A DNA stretch of 64,000 nucleotides from an uncultured Sterolibacterium sp. (GCA_903832735.1 CAILCO010000041.1:1-64000); one strand, 5' to 3'. Positions 34,246 through 43,155 are shown, counted from the stretch's first letter. Notes: a model not told the origin generated them from the letters alone. Numbers and translations: made by a program.

Positions 34246-35022
34246 TTGTTTGAGTTCATCATCGCCGCGGTCTTCGCCGGCGCCGCCGCTACGACCGTGC
34301 TGATCCGCCTGCTGGCGGCGCGCAACTCGCGTGCGCTGAGGCGATTGGAGAGCGAGTTGAATGGCGAGATTGCGGCACTACAGGAGACCGTGGCCCGCCA
34401 GGGCGCGGCGCTGGCCGGCGCCATGGCGCGCCGGAGCGCGCTGGAATCCGGGCACCAGGCTTTGAGCGCGCAACTGGCCGAACAGCGCGCGCTCCTGGAA
34501 AAATCGCGCGCCGCGCTGGCCGAGGCCCGTGCCGCAGAGCTGAAGGCATCCCAAGAGGCGCTTCAGGCCGAGGCCGGGCGCAGCGCGCAGCTGCGTCAAC
34601 AGGCCCTAAAAATCGCCGCCGAGTCGTCCCGGTTGAAGAGCATGGCGCTGACCTTCGAGCGCTGGCATGAGGCGATGAATGTCCTGATGGAGCAGAACCG
34701 CGAAATGCATGTAAAGAACCGCGAGTTTTCCGCCATCGTCAAGCATGTGCTGATCGTCTCGCTCAATGCCTCGATCGAGGCGGCCCGCGCCGGCGAGGCC
34801 GGGCGCGGTTTCGCCGTCGTCGCCGACGAGGTGCGCACCCTGGCATCGCGCTCGGACGTGCTTTCCAAAGACTACGGCAACAGGCTGGACCGCAACGACA
34901 TGACGACGACCGCGACCTTCCAGGACATTCAGGCCGGCGGCAAGATGATCATGGCCGCGATCAGCGGCATCGAAGCCCTGACCCGGCAGTTGCAGGCCAC
35001 GGTCGAGCAGGCGGCAAGATGA
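34246..35022 (+). CDS. Short MCP-like signalling protein
   Basis: A 258-aa protein with an N-terminal membrane helix ([20 protein letters not shown]), a long coiled coil (about 30-135) and only the tip of a chemoreceptor signalling domain: [20 protein letters not shown] followed by VADEVRTLA. It lacks a periplasmic ligand domain, HAMP and methylation helices. TTG at 34246 is chosen because GGGGAAGGG precedes it. It may scaffold the CheA-like kinase encoded 43 bp upstream. The stop overlaps the next start (ATGA). Confidence 0.8.
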   Translation: MFEFIIAAVFAGAAATTVLIRLLAARNSRALRRLESELNGEIAALQETVARQGAALAGAMARRSALESGHQALSAQLAEQRALLEKSRAALAEARAAELKASQEALQAEAGRSAQLRQQALKIAAESSRLKSMALTFERWHEAMNVLMEQNREMHVKNREFSAIVKHVLIVSLNASIEAARAGEAGRGFAVVADEVRTLASRSDVLSKDYGNRLDRNDMTTTATFQDIQAGGKMIMAAISGIEALTRQLQATVEQAAR

Positions 35023-35558
35023 TCAGCGATCAGGCCAGGCGGAGCGTCGAGCAGATCTTCATCAAGGCGGCCAAGGCCAGGCTGATCCTGGACTCCGGCG
35101 ACTTCTGCGATGTCGCGCCACTGGGCGGGGACAAGGCCGGTGAAATGCCGGAAAAGAACATCGTCGTCCTGACCATCTCCTCGATCCTGTTCAGGCTCCT
35201 GCTGATCTTTCATATCGACGAGAGCCCGACGACGCGGGCCTACTTCGTCAGGGACGCGGGTGACAAGTCCTTCGCCGAGGTTTTCTCGGAAATCGGCAAC
35301 CTCTGCTGCGGCGCCATGAACCGGGAATTGCTCAACCACTTTCCGGACCTGGGGATGTCCACCCCGACGCTCCTGAGCAGCCGCTGTGTGTCCTTCCTCG
35401 GCGAGTTGCAGCCGGGCTATCTGGCCCGCTTTGCGATCACCATCAACGGCGCCGTGGAACTGCATGCGAGCATTTGTCTCTCCGGCTATGCGCCGCTCGA
35501 TTTCGCCGTCGACTTGTGCGTCGCCGAAGAGGAAACCGGCGTGCTGGAGATGTTCTGA
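35019..35558 (+). CDS. CheX/CheC-like protein
   Basis: A 179-aa protein with the CheC/CheX/FliY-type phosphatase motif [14 protein letters not shown] (ExxN spacing). Such proteins dephosphorylate CheY-like receivers. It overlaps the receptor-like gene by 4 bp, and its likely target is the receiver at 36569 or the REC domain of the next protein. Sequence similarity outside the motif is weak, so the assignment rests on motif and context. Confidence 0.65.
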   Translation: MISDQARRSVEQIFIKAAKARLILDSGDFCDVAPLGGDKAGEMPEKNIVVLTISSILFRLLLIFHIDESPTTRAYFVRDAGDKSFAEVFSEIGNLCCGAMNRELLNHFPDLGMSTPTLLSSRCVSFLGELQPGYLARFAITINGAVELHASICLSGYAPLDFAVDLCVAEEETGVLEMF

Positions 35559-35591
35559 AAGTCGTTCGCAGTGATCACAGGGATTTGAAAC

Positions 35592-36545
35592 ATGAATGAA
35601 AAACCCGTCTGTAAAGTTCTCGTGCTCGACGACAGCCCGGACCATGCCGAAGCGCTCAAACGCATCTGCGACGACAACCACCTGGTCGGCCTCAAGGTGC
35701 GCAAGAACCGGCTGATGTCGGTGCTGCGCTCGAACATCGATCTGGGCGCCATCCTCTTTGCCGATGATTACGGCGGCTCGGCCGAGGCGAGCGCGGAGAT
35801 CGCCCTGAAGATCCACGCCGTGCGGCCCGAATTGCCGATCATCATACGCCGGCAGCGCGCGGCAACGCTGGACGATCTGCCGGAGAGCATGCGCCGGGTC
35901 CTTTGCGCCGCCTACGTCGGCAGCGACATGGCGCTGCTGCAGCAGCTCATCGACCAATACATCTTCAGCCTGGAGTACCCGAACGCGCTGGTGCGCGGCA
36001 TTGCCGAGATCACCGAAACCGTGCTGGCCGGGCAGTTCAGGAATTTGGCCGTGACTTGCGATACGCCCACCATCGTTCGCGACCGGATCATTTTCAGCGA
36101 GGTGTTCAGCCTGATTCCGCTGGAAAGCAACTGGTGCCGCGGTTACATGATGCTGCAGAGCGAAGAGGACCCGATCCTCGATCTGCTCGACGAAGACCGG
36201 CCGGCCGACTCCTCAGGCGATTTCCGGCTGGTCAATAGCCTGCTCGGCGAAATCACCAACCTGATCTGGGGATCCTTCAGGAACCGTTTCGTCGGCGCCG
36301 CCGCGGCGTCCTCCAACAGCCATGTCCAAGTGCCTCTGGTGGTCAATCACAAACACAAGTACATCTCCTTCGGCACGGAAAATCCCCAGCTGTGTTTCTG
36401 CTACACCTTGTCCGACGAAGACGCCGGATTCTCGGTGAAGCTCTATCAGCGCTTCATTTTCAATCTCAGCTGGTCGCCGGAAGACTTCAAGGAAATCGAG
36501 GACATCGACGAGATGGTCGAGTCGGGTGAATTGGAATTGTTTTAA
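35592..36545 (+). CDS. Receiver-like plus CheX-like fusion protein
   Basis: A 317-aa protein. Residues about 7-120 resemble a receiver domain (VCKVLVLDDSPDHAEALKR), with the phospho-acceptor position less clear (AILFADDYGG). The C-terminal part (about 140-300) carries a CheX-type motif, LLGEITNLIWGSFRNRF. A receiver fused to a CheX-like phosphatase could act as a self-limiting or cross-acting regulator. It ends in an acidic tail (EIEDIDEMVESGELELF). It sits between the CheX-like gene and cheY. Confidence 0.65.
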   Translation: MNEKPVCKVLVLDDSPDHAEALKRICDDNHLVGLKVRKNRLMSVLRSNIDLGAILFADDYGGSAEASAEIALKIHAVRPELPIIIRRQRAATLDDLPESMRRVLCAAYVGSDMALLQQLIDQYIFSLEYPNALVRGIAEITETVLAGQFRNLAVTCDTPTIVRDRIIFSEVFSLIPLESNWCRGYMMLQSEEDPILDLLDEDRPADSSGDFRLVNSLLGEITNLIWGSFRNRFVGAAAASSNSHVQVPLVVNHKHKYISFGTENPQLCFCYTLSDEDAGFSVKLYQRFIFNLSWSPEDFKEIEDIDEMVESGELELF

Positions 36546-36568
36546 TCAACTCATTGAGGTAAGAAGAC

Positions 36569-36934
36569 ATGGCAAAGATACTGGTCGTAGATGATTCCAG
36601 CACGGTGCGCGACGAGGTCGCGGGCTTCCTGAAGAAGCACGGTCTGGATGTGGCGACCGCGGTGGACGGCAAGGACGGCCTGGCCAAGGTGAAGGCCGAT
36701 CCCGGTCTGAAACTCGTGGTTTGCGACGTCAACATGCCCAACATGGACGGGCTGACCATGGTCGAGAAGGTTCGCGGCGAACTGGGCAACGCGGCCATCA
36801 ACGTGATCATGCTGACCACCGAAAGCAGCCCGGCCATGAAGGAGCGCGGCAAGGCTGCCGGCATCAAGGGCTGGATCGTCAAGCCGTTCAAGGGCGAGGC
36901 GGTGCTGGAAACCTTCAGGAAACTCGCCGGCTGA
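36569..36934 (+). CDS. CheY-like single-domain response regulator
   Basis: A 121-aa receiver domain. Conserved residues are the acidic pair in ILVVDDSSTVRDE, the phospho-acceptor Asp in VVCDVNMPNMDG, the Thr in MLTTES and the Lys in IVKPFKGE. It has no output domain, so it signals by protein binding. As the last gene of the CheA-like cluster, it is the natural target of the kinase at 31785 and of the CheX-like proteins. Confidence 0.9.
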   Translation: MAKILVVDDSSTVRDEVAGFLKKHGLDVATAVDGKDGLAKVKADPGLKLVVCDVNMPNMDGLTMVEKVRGELGNAAINVIMLTTESSPAMKERGKAAGIKGWIVKPFKGEAVLETFRKLAG

Positions 36935-37040
36935 GATTTCTGATTACTGGAACGCGGGGCCATGCGCTGCGGTACAATTTTGCCGATGAATCCCGATTCA
37001 TCTCGCCATCTTGTGAATGGCCGGGCAGCTGCAGCCTGAC

Positions 37041-38546
37041 ATGTCTAACGAAATCGAGCTCAAGCTCGCCCTGCCGGAAGACGCGCTGCCCCTGCTGCAG
37101 CGCCAGTCGCTGCTGCGTCGGGCGGTTTCGCGGAAAACCGAGCAGTTGGTCAATCTTTATTACGACACGCCGGCGCTGGCTTTGCACCAGCGGGGCATCG
37201 CCCTGCGCCTGCGCAAGCAGGGCAGGATCTGGCTGCAGACGGTGAAATGCGCGGGCAGTTCGTCGGCCGGCCTGTCCAATCGACCGGAGTGGGAAGCGCC
37301 GTACAACCACTATTTCGATTTCGCCGCCATCGACGACCCCAAGGTGCGCCGCTGGCTCGACAGGCCGATGCTGAAGCGGGCGATCCTGCCCTTGTTCGAG
37401 ACCAGTTTCCGCCGCACCACCTGGCGCTTCGAACCGGCCCCAGGCTGCGTCGTCCTGATGATGCAGGACCGCGGCTGGGTCGCCGCGGCGGGCCGGCGCG
37501 AGACGATCTCGGAACTGGAACTGGAGTTGGCCAGCGGCGACATCGAGGAGCTGTTCAAACTGGCGCAGACGCTGGCCGAGCGTTTGCCGCTGGTACCGCT
37601 GCTCCTGAGCAAGGCCGAGCGCGGCTACCGCCTGTACCGCAAGGTTCGCCCCGCTCCGGTCAAGGGGGAGCCCGTTGCCCTTGATCCTGCTGGTCCGCCG
37701 CTCGCGGCTTTTCGCAGCATCGCCCTGTCCTGCCTGGAGCATCAGCAAGGCAACCGCGACGGCGTATTGACCGGCGATGATCCCGAATACATCCACCAGA
37801 TGCGCGTGGCGACGCGCCGTCTGCGAGCCGCCATGCGCCTGTTCGGGCCGCGCCTGCCGCCGGGTTTCGACGACCAGTTGCTGCCGGCGCTGCGCCAGTT
37901 GATGGACAAACTCGGTCGGGTGCGCGACCTCGATGTCCTGCTCGCGGAGATCACCCTGCCGGTGATGCGCGCGCTGCCCGACGAGCCGCGCCTGGTGACC
38001 CTGGTCGGCGCCGTGACCGCCCGCCAGTACGCGGTGCGCGAGGTCGCCATTCGCTATCTGCGTTCGTCGGCATACGGCCGCCTGATGCTTCAGGCCAGCG
38101 CGCAGCTCCATCGCCCGCCGTTCATCGAGCCGCCGGCGGAGGAAACCATCGTCGCTTTCGCCGACGACAGGCTGAAGCGGCTGAGGAAGAAGGTGCGCGA
38201 GCTGGCCGAGGCGGCGAGCACGGAAGATCCGTCCTCGCTGCACCGCTTGCGCATCGCGATCAAGCGGCTGCGCTATGCCCTGGAGTTCTTCGCGCCGCTG
38301 TGTTCCGGACGGCCGCTCACAAGGCTGCTGAAGAAACTCGGCTTGCTCCAGGACGAACTCGGACAGTTGAACGACCTGGCCAATGCCGGCGTGCTCCTGA
38401 TGCATTGCGCCGGCGACGATCCGCGTTTGCGCGAGGCGGTGTCCCTGGTCGGTGGCTGGCACGCCGCGCGCCACAGCGAACTGCTGGCGTGCATACCCGG
38501 GCGCCTGAAAGAACTGCGCCGCTTCTCTCTGCCCGCTTTGGGCTGA
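37041..38546 (+). CDS. CYTH-CHAD protein, inorganic triphosphatase-like
   Basis: A 501-aa two-domain protein. The CYTH domain (about residues 1-205) starts with the signature EIELKL and has the basic/acidic tunnel residues of triphosphate tunnel enzymes (LYYDTPALALHQRGIALRLR, ELELELASGD). The CHAD domain (about 225-495) has the conserved His repeats YIHQMRVATRRLRAA and LHRLRIAIKRLRYALEF. CHAD domains bind polyphosphate, and CYTH enzymes hydrolyse or bind triphosphates. ATG at 37041 fits the motif at the N-terminus. TACAAT at 36973-36978 is a possible -10. It probably works on polyphosphate made by PPK1 encoded 5 kb away. Confidence 0.88.
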   Translation: MSNEIELKLALPEDALPLLQRQSLLRRAVSRKTEQLVNLYYDTPALALHQRGIALRLRKQGRIWLQTVKCAGSSSAGLSNRPEWEAPYNHYFDFAAIDDPKVRRWLDRPMLKRAILPLFETSFRRTTWRFEPAPGCVVLMMQDRGWVAAAGRRETISELELELASGDIEELFKLAQTLAERLPLVPLLLSKAERGYRLYRKVRPAPVKGEPVALDPAGPPLAAFRSIALSCLEHQQGNRDGVLTGDDPEYIHQMRVATRRLRAAMRLFGPRLPPGFDDQLLPALRQLMDKLGRVRDLDVLLAEITLPVMRALPDEPRLVTLVGAVTARQYAVREVAIRYLRSSAYGRLMLQASAQLHRPPFIEPPAEETIVAFADDRLKRLRKKVRELAEAASTEDPSSLHRLRIAIKRLRYALEFFAPLCSGRPLTRLLKKLGLLQDELGQLNDLANAGVLLMHCAGDDPRLREAVSLVGGWHAARHSELLACIPGRLKELRRFSLPALG

Positions 38547-38565
38547 GCAGACCCGATCAGGCGGA

Positions 38566-38811
38566 TCAGGCCACTCTTGCGGCTGGAAATTCTGCGAGAC
38601 GGCCGAGTCTGACGGTTCTCGCGTCGTCCGTGCCGGGGTAGCGGATCGCCTCGAAGCCGCCTTCGCCATCGGTCAGGATATACAGCCAGTCGGGATGGTC
38701 GCCCAGGGCGAAGCGATACAGGACCATGCCATCGTTGATCGTCAGCGATCGTGTCAGGTTCAGGGGTTTGCCGGTGACGGTCCTGGCGACGCTGGTGATA
38801 TCGACATTCAT
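38566..38811 (-). CDS. Small protein downstream of the HAD phosphatase
   Basis: An 81-aa protein with a beta-rich pattern (MNVDITSVARTVTGKPLNLT, then DGMVLYRFALGDHPDWLYIL). It begins 4 bp after the HAD gene and so shares its PhoB-type promoter. No family is recognised. ATG at 38811 follows AGGAGTAGG. Confidence 0.65.
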   Translation of the reverse strand: MNVDITSVARTVTGKPLNLTRSLTINDGMVLYRFALGDHPDWLYILTDGEGGFEAIRYPGTDDARTVRLGRLAEFPAARVA

Positions 38812-38815
38812 TTTC

Positions 38816-39616
38816 CTACTCCTCGTTGTTCTGGATTTGCGCATCGACTCGGCTGGTCGGCGCCGTGACGGATAACTCCCGGAGCCAGGGCGACCAGCGT
38901 GCGGGTGGATTTCCCGCAGCGGATTCCGGCATCAGGTTCAAGGTATGCAACAGGCGCTCGGCGAATGCCTCGGGCGAGGGCGAGATGATTTCGCTCGGCA
39001 CGCCCAGTTGCGTTGTCAGGCGCACGCCGTCCTCGAAGCCATAGGCGACGATGAAGGGATTCATGCCGGCGCCGATCGCCGCGAGATAGTCGCTGTATTC
39101 GTCGCCGCAGGCATAGGACAGCGCCGGATTGATGGCGAAGAATTCGCGCACGCGTTTCAGTTGCGCCAGTTTGTTCTCCTTGAGCGGTATGCAGGCGACG
39201 AAGTCGAAGTCGCCGCTGTCGATGCCGTGGCGCCGAAACAGGCACTTCAGCGTTTCCTCGGGCTCCACCGTGATGTTGCGCGTCACCAGGCCGACGCGGA
39301 CATCCGGCGTCGCGAGCAGGGTGTTGAGCAGGGCGGCGATGCCCGGATACAGGGCGGCTTCATGGCGATAGACTTCGGTCAGCGTCGCGAGCAGCCTTTT
39401 GCGCCGCTGCTTGCCGAACTGGCGGCGCAGATTGGTGGGAAACTCGCGCAGGCCGCCGAGATACTTGAACAGCTTGCGCCGCTTGCGGAAGCGGTCGAGG
39501 TCGCCGATGGCCATGTCATGGCGCAGGAAGGTCTGCTCGATGGCGTGAAACGCGTCGATGATCGTGCCATCGGCGTCCAGGATCACCAAGCGTTCCCTGT
39601 TTGCGTACAGTGCCAT
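38816..39616 (-). CDS. HAD-superfamily phosphatase
   Basis: A 266-aa HAD hydrolase. Motif I is VILDADGTIIDAF (catalytic Asp pair), motif II VGLVTRN, and motif IV CGDEYSDYLAAIGAG, with a helical cap between. The substrate is unknown; likely a small phosphoester. ATG at 39616 is chosen because motif I follows at residue 13 and the predicted first transcribed base coincides with this ATG, so the message would be leaderless. It forms an operon with an 81-aa protein. Confidence 0.85.
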   Translation of the reverse strand: MALYANRERLVILDADGTIIDAFHAIEQTFLRHDMAIGDLDRFRKRRKLFKYLGGLREFPTNLRRQFGKQRRKRLLATLTEVYRHEAALYPGIAALLNTLLATPDVRVGLVTRNITVEPEETLKCLFRRHGIDSGDFDFVACIPLKENKLAQLKRVREFFAINPALSYACGDEYSDYLAAIGAGMNPFIVAYGFEDGVRLTTQLGVPSEIISPSPEAFAERLLHTLNLMPESAAGNPPARWSPWLRELSVTAPTSRVDAQIQNNEE

Positions 39617-39623
39617 GGCGGCC

Positions 39624-39657
39624 AGCTTAGGCCGCCGGTGTGACAGGGTCATGACAC
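39624..39657 (-). promoter_or_regulatory. PhoB-type promoter of the HAD phosphatase gene
   Basis: Minus strand GTGTCATGACCCTGTCAC (39657-39640) matches the half-site consensus at 13 of 14 positions. Ten bases later is TAAGCT (39629-39624), and 7 bp after that the ATG. One of the clearest sites in the window. Confidence 0.75.
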
Positions 39658-39669
39658 GGCGGATGCAGC

Positions 39670-41121
39670 TCAGAGATGGTGGTTGGCGAAGTCGGCCAGG
39701 CGGCTGCGCTCGCCGCGCACCAGGGTGATGTGGCCGGCATGCGGCCAGTTCCTGAAGCGTTCGACGGCGGAGGTCAGGCCGGAACTGGCTTCGGTGAGGT
39801 AGGGGGTGTCGATCTGGGCGAGGTTGCCCAGGCAGACCACCTTGGTTCCCGGGCCGGCGCGCGTGACCAGGGTTTTCACCTGTTTCGGCGTGAGGTTCTG
39901 CGCCTCATCGACGACCAGGAATTTCTTCAGGAAAGTGCGGCCGCGCATGAAGCTCATCGACTTGATTTTCACCCGCGAGGAGACGAAGTCCTTGGTGGCG
40001 GCGCGCGAGAAAACGTCGCGGTTGTCGTGCTCGCCCGATTTGGTGACGTTGCCGCCGCCGAGCAGGAATTCCAGGGTGTCCTCGAGGGCACCCATCCAGG
40101 GCTGCATCTTCTCTTCCTCGGTGCCCGGCAGGAAGCCGATTTCATCGCCGATCGGCACGGTCGCCCGGGTCATGATGATTTCGCCGTAGGCATTCTTGTC
40201 GAACACCTGGGCCAGACCGGCGGCGATGGTCAGCAGGGTCTTGCCGGTGCCGGCCGGTCCCAGCAGCGTGACGAAATCGACTTCGGGATCCATCAGCAGG
40301 TTGAGCGCATAGTTCTGCTCTGGATTGCGCGCGACGACGCCCCAGACGGGATTCCTCGGGCTGGAATAATCTTTGATGGTTTCCAGCCGGGCGGTTTTCC
40401 CGGAGACGGCGCGCACCACCAATTGTTGGGCCGCGTCGGCCGGACCTTCGGACTCGCTCTGGACGGACAGGAACTCATTGACCGCCAGGCCCTTGGTGCC
40501 CGATCCGGAGATCTGGTAATGGGCTATGCCCTGGCGCTGCTCGCAGGAAATGATTTTGTTGCGGGTCCAGAAGTCCGCCTTGAAACCCTTGTGGCCCTTG
40601 TGCAGCAGCGAGGCGTCGTCGATCACCTGGTCGTTGAGGTAATCCTCGGCATCGAGGTTGACGGTACGCGCCTTGAGGCGCATGTTGATGTCCTTCGAGA
40701 CCAGGGTGACCCGGCGCTCCGGCTGGGTTTCCTGGAGATGCAGGGCGACGCCGATGATCTGGTTGTCGGCTTTGCCGACCGGAAGGGATTCGGGCAGCCA
40801 GATCGTGAACGACTCGCATTGCAGGAACAGGCGGCCCGTGGCCATCCCGCTGCTAGGCTTGACCAGACTGATCCCGCCTTCCACGCCGTTGTCGTGGCTG
40901 CGCAGGATCTCGTCGATCATCCGCGTCACCTGCCGGGCATTGCGCGCCACATCGGTGGTGCCGCGCTTGTGGTTGTCGAGTTCCTCGAGCACCATGATCG
41001 GCAGGTAGATATCATGTTCCTCGAAGCGGAACAGGGAGGTGGGGTCGTGCAGCAGTACGTTGGTGTCGATGATGAAAAGCTTGTTCGGCAAATTGTTTTC
41101 GCGTACCGCTTTCTTTGACAT
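39670..41121 (-). CDS. phoH: PhoH-family PIN-ATPase protein
   Basis: A 483-aa protein with an N-terminal PIN ribonuclease-like domain (LFIIDTNVLLHDPTSLFRFE, VLEELDNHKRG) and a C-terminal PhoH ATPase with Walker A GPAGTGKTLLTIA and Walker B FLVVDEAQNLTP. PIN-PhoH (PhoH2) proteins unwind and cleave RNA in other bacteria. E. coli phoH belongs to the Pho regulon, but here the upstream region has only a half-site (CCGTAAC, then 10 bp and TCAAAT), so control is uncertain. AAGGAG lies before the ATG at 41121. Confidence 0.9.
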   Translation of the reverse strand: MSKKAVRENNLPNKLFIIDTNVLLHDPTSLFRFEEHDIYLPIMVLEELDNHKRGTTDVARNARQVTRMIDEILRSHDNGVEGGISLVKPSSGMATGRLFLQCESFTIWLPESLPVGKADNQIIGVALHLQETQPERRVTLVSKDINMRLKARTVNLDAEDYLNDQVIDDASLLHKGHKGFKADFWTRNKIISCEQRQGIAHYQISGSGTKGLAVNEFLSVQSESEGPADAAQQLVVRAVSGKTARLETIKDYSSPRNPVWGVVARNPEQNYALNLLMDPEVDFVTLLGPAGTGKTLLTIAAGLAQVFDKNAYGEIIMTRATVPIGDEIGFLPGTEEEKMQPWMGALEDTLEFLLGGGNVTKSGEHDNRDVFSRAATKDFVSSRVKIKSMSFMRGRTFLKKFLVVDEAQNLTPKQVKTLVTRAGPGTKVVCLGNLAQIDTPYLTEASSGLTSAVERFRNWPHAGHITLVRGERSRLADFANHHL

Positions 41122-41286
41122 CGAAACTCCTTCATTCAGGTTGTCTTCGGGGCTGCGCCTCCTCATTTGAACTCAGTTGTGTTACGGATTTAAGAAGCTC
41201 GATGTTCACCATGTTCTGCTCCAGCCATCTGCCAGCGCCGCTTCCGGTTTACAATGGGCTGATGAATTCCATTTCGGCGTGCATGT

Positions 41287-41580
41287 ATGGCTGACATGAC
41301 TGGCGCCGATTACGCAAGCATTGCCAGGATTGCCGGTTCGTGGGCAGGAGACCCGGCTCTTCCGGCAGCGAAACGGCGGATGGCCAAAGCGCTGGCCGAA
41401 CTGGCCGGGATCCTGACCGATCCTTACTACGGCTGCCCGTCCGAGGTCGAAGCCCTGCGCTTGATCGGATGCCGTTTGTGCCAGGGACTCAATGCCGACG
41501 TTTGCCGCCAGTCGGGCAATCGCGTGGGCAACTGCGAATGTCCCCTCGGGTTGCATACCGCTGCACCTGATCCAGGCTGA
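41287..41580 (+). CDS. Small Cys-containing protein of unknown function
   Basis: A 97-aa protein with a helical N-terminal half (LPAAKRRMAKALAELAGIL) and a Cys-rich C-terminal half (CRLCQGLNADVCRQ, then NCECPLG), suggesting a metal site or disulfides. It is divergent from phoH. A TACAAT hexamer lies about 35 bp upstream of the ATG. No family is recognised. Confidence 0.5.
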   Translation: MADMTGADYASIARIAGSWAGDPALPAAKRRMAKALAELAGILTDPYYGCPSEVEALRLIGCRLCQGLNADVCRQSGNRVGNCECPLGLHTAAPDPG

Positions 41581-41739
41581 AATCGGCGGCAGCCGTCCGT
41601 CAGGGGAAGCTTAACCGCCGCAGGTTATAGCTTTGTCACGGCCCCGGGCTGGCGCCGAGCGGTCTGGCGCCACGGCTTGCGAAATCCACTGGGGTTTTCG
41701 CAAGCGGCTATCCCGGTGCGGTTATTTCCGGTTCTGTCC

Positions 41740-42210
41740 TTATTTTTGTCCTTTTGCCGGCCGGCCGGTCTTGATCACTTCGAGACTGCATACCGCGGCA
41801 ATCAGGTCGACATCGCGCAACGCCGAAAGGCTTGCGACGGCGGCGCGCAGGATCTCGCTCTTCTTGGCGGCAACGCCATTCTTCAGGCAGCGCTCCTTCA
41901 GCAACGAGATCGTCCGGTATTCGGGCTCCGGCATGGTGAAGCTGTCCCGCACCAGCTTGACCTTCTTCGCCTTGGCCGCCTTCTCCGCCTTCTCCGCCTT
42001 GGCTAACTTGGCCTTGGCAGGACTGGGCGCGTTTTCGGCCTTGGTTTTCCCGGCTGCCGGCGCCGGCTTTTTCTTGGCCGCCGCGGCGGTGGCGGGTTTT
42101 TTGGCAAGCGGCGGCTTCTCTGCTTTGGCGGTGCGGACCGGCGCCGCCTTTTTTCGGGGTGTTGCCGGTTTTACGTCTGCAACTTCGCTTGCGACCGGGG
42201 TCTTTTCCAT
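41740..42210 (-). CDS. Lys/Ala-rich histone H1-like protein with a C-terminal globular domain
   Basis: A 156-aa basic protein. Residues about 15-95 are a low-complexity K/A/P tract (KPATAAAAKKKPAPAAGKTK, AKAEKAEKAAKAKK) like AlgP, PhaM tails or histone H1. The C-terminal part (VKLVRDSFTMPEPEYRTISL, then KSEILRAAVASLSAL) resembles a ribbon-helix-helix DNA-binding unit. It may bind DNA, polyphosphate or PHB granules. ATG at 42210 is chosen over 42216 because AGGAG lies 6 bp before it. A palindrome upstream may be its own operator. Confidence 0.7.
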   Translation of the reverse strand: MEKTPVASEVADVKPATPRKKAAPVRTAKAEKPPLAKKPATAAAAKKKPAPAAGKTKAENAPSPAKAKLAKAEKAEKAAKAKKVKLVRDSFTMPEPEYRTISLLKERCLKNGVAAKKSEILRAAVASLSALRDVDLIAAVCSLEVIKTGRPAKGQK

Positions 42211-42231
42211 GACCATCTCCTGTTGAATTAA

Positions 42232-42254
42232 ACGGTATATTCAGTTTATACGGT
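42232..42254. promoter_or_regulatory. Imperfect palindrome upstream of the H1-like gene
   Basis: ACGGTATA (42232-42239) and TATACGGT (42247-42254) are inverted arms with one mismatch. The site sits about 20-45 bp upstream of the start codon, inside AT-rich sequence that could hold the promoter. A ribbon-helix-helix protein could bind such a site, so autoregulation is possible. Confidence 0.35.
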
Positions 42255-42374
42255 TTATCGGAATTCTCAAGCCGCCGGGCCGCGTTGGCGATGGGCTTTC
42301 GTCTGTGGACGGGCATGGGGCTGCCAGGGCAAGGCGCGAGCAGCGCGGTTGGCCTGGGCTGGCAATTCATATTT

Positions 42375-42408
42375 CCGTAACGCCCCGGTAACAACGGCGG
42401 AGTACTTT
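42375..42408 (+). promoter_or_regulatory. PhoB-type promoter of the helical ferritin-like gene
   Basis: CCGTAACGCCCCGGTAAC (42375-42392) has two xxGTAAC half-sites at 11-bp spacing. Ten bases later is TACTTT (42403-42408). The CATATTT sequence just before it also precedes the box of the TonB receptor, so the two promoters look related. Confidence 0.55.
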
Positions 42409-42471
42409 CGCTGCATCAAGCAGCACGCACAGACCTCTGAATGTTTCGCTCTAAGTCGCGGAGAACCGATC

Positions 42472-43113
42472 ATGCAGAACCTAAGTCACTCAGCCCTAGC
42501 TGCCGCCGCCGCACCAGGCCAGTTCCGCTCGATATCGTATGATCCTTCATTTGGCGATTTCGTGGAGCCCGCTCCTTGCCTTGGCGAAGCCAAGAGCATT
42601 TCGCCCGGGCCGGCAAACTCCATGGCGGAACTCTATGCGCATGCCCTGATGGCCGGTGCGCAAGCGATCGCCGCATGCGATGAGATCGCGGAATTCCTCG
42701 AAACGCGCGGTTCGCACGACACCGCCGCCTTGTTTCAAAGGCTGGCCTTTGCGGAAGCGGAGTGCGCCGTCAAACGGGCCCGCCAGACGGACAGTCTGGC
42801 GCTGCCGAAACTGCCCCGGTGGCAATACCACTGGCTCTACGGCGCGCCGCCGGATCAGGCCATGCGCGAAATCGTGGCTCACCTGATGACGCCCCACAGC
42901 GCGATCAGGATTGCGCTGGATGCCGAGTGTCGTTCGCTGGATTTATATGAGCGCATCTCGTTCACCGCCGTCAGTTACAAAGTGCGGGCGCTGGCGCGAG
43001 AACTGGCCGCCGAAAAAATGCAGCATGTGCAGTGGCTGAGCGAGGCTCTGGCGAGAGTTCCTGCGGCCCTCGCCTGGAAGGAAGACGTCGACGATCTGCG
43101 CTCGGCGCAGTAG
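42472..43113 (+). CDS. Helical ferritin-like protein of unknown function
   Basis: A 213-aa mostly helical cytosolic protein. Its pattern of spaced Glu and His (MAELYAHALMAGAQAIAACD, AFAEAECAVKRAR, later LAAEKMQHVQWLSEAL) suggests a four-helix ferritin/rubrerythrin-like fold, possibly metal-binding, but I do not recognise a named family. The start at 42472 follows CGGAGAA by 7 bp. Its upstream PhoB-type box puts it in the predicted phosphate regulon. It is convergent with ppk1. Confidence 0.6.
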   Translation: MQNLSHSALAAAAAPGQFRSISYDPSFGDFVEPAPCLGEAKSISPGPANSMAELYAHALMAGAQAIAACDEIAEFLETRGSHDTAALFQRLAFAEAECAVKRARQTDSLALPKLPRWQYHWLYGAPPDQAMREIVAHLMTPHSAIRIALDAECRSLDLYERISFTAVSYKVRALARELAAEKMQHVQWLSEALARVPAALAWKEDVDDLRSAQ

Positions 43114-43155
43114 CCGTCGTTTCCTCGCAAAGGTCATGCGCAGAGCTTCGACAAG

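Noticed and set aside
41122-41200. PhoB box upstream of phoH
   Set aside because: Only one good half-site (CCGTAAC) is present. The site 11 bp upstream matches 3 of 7, and the -10 (TCAAAT) is poor.
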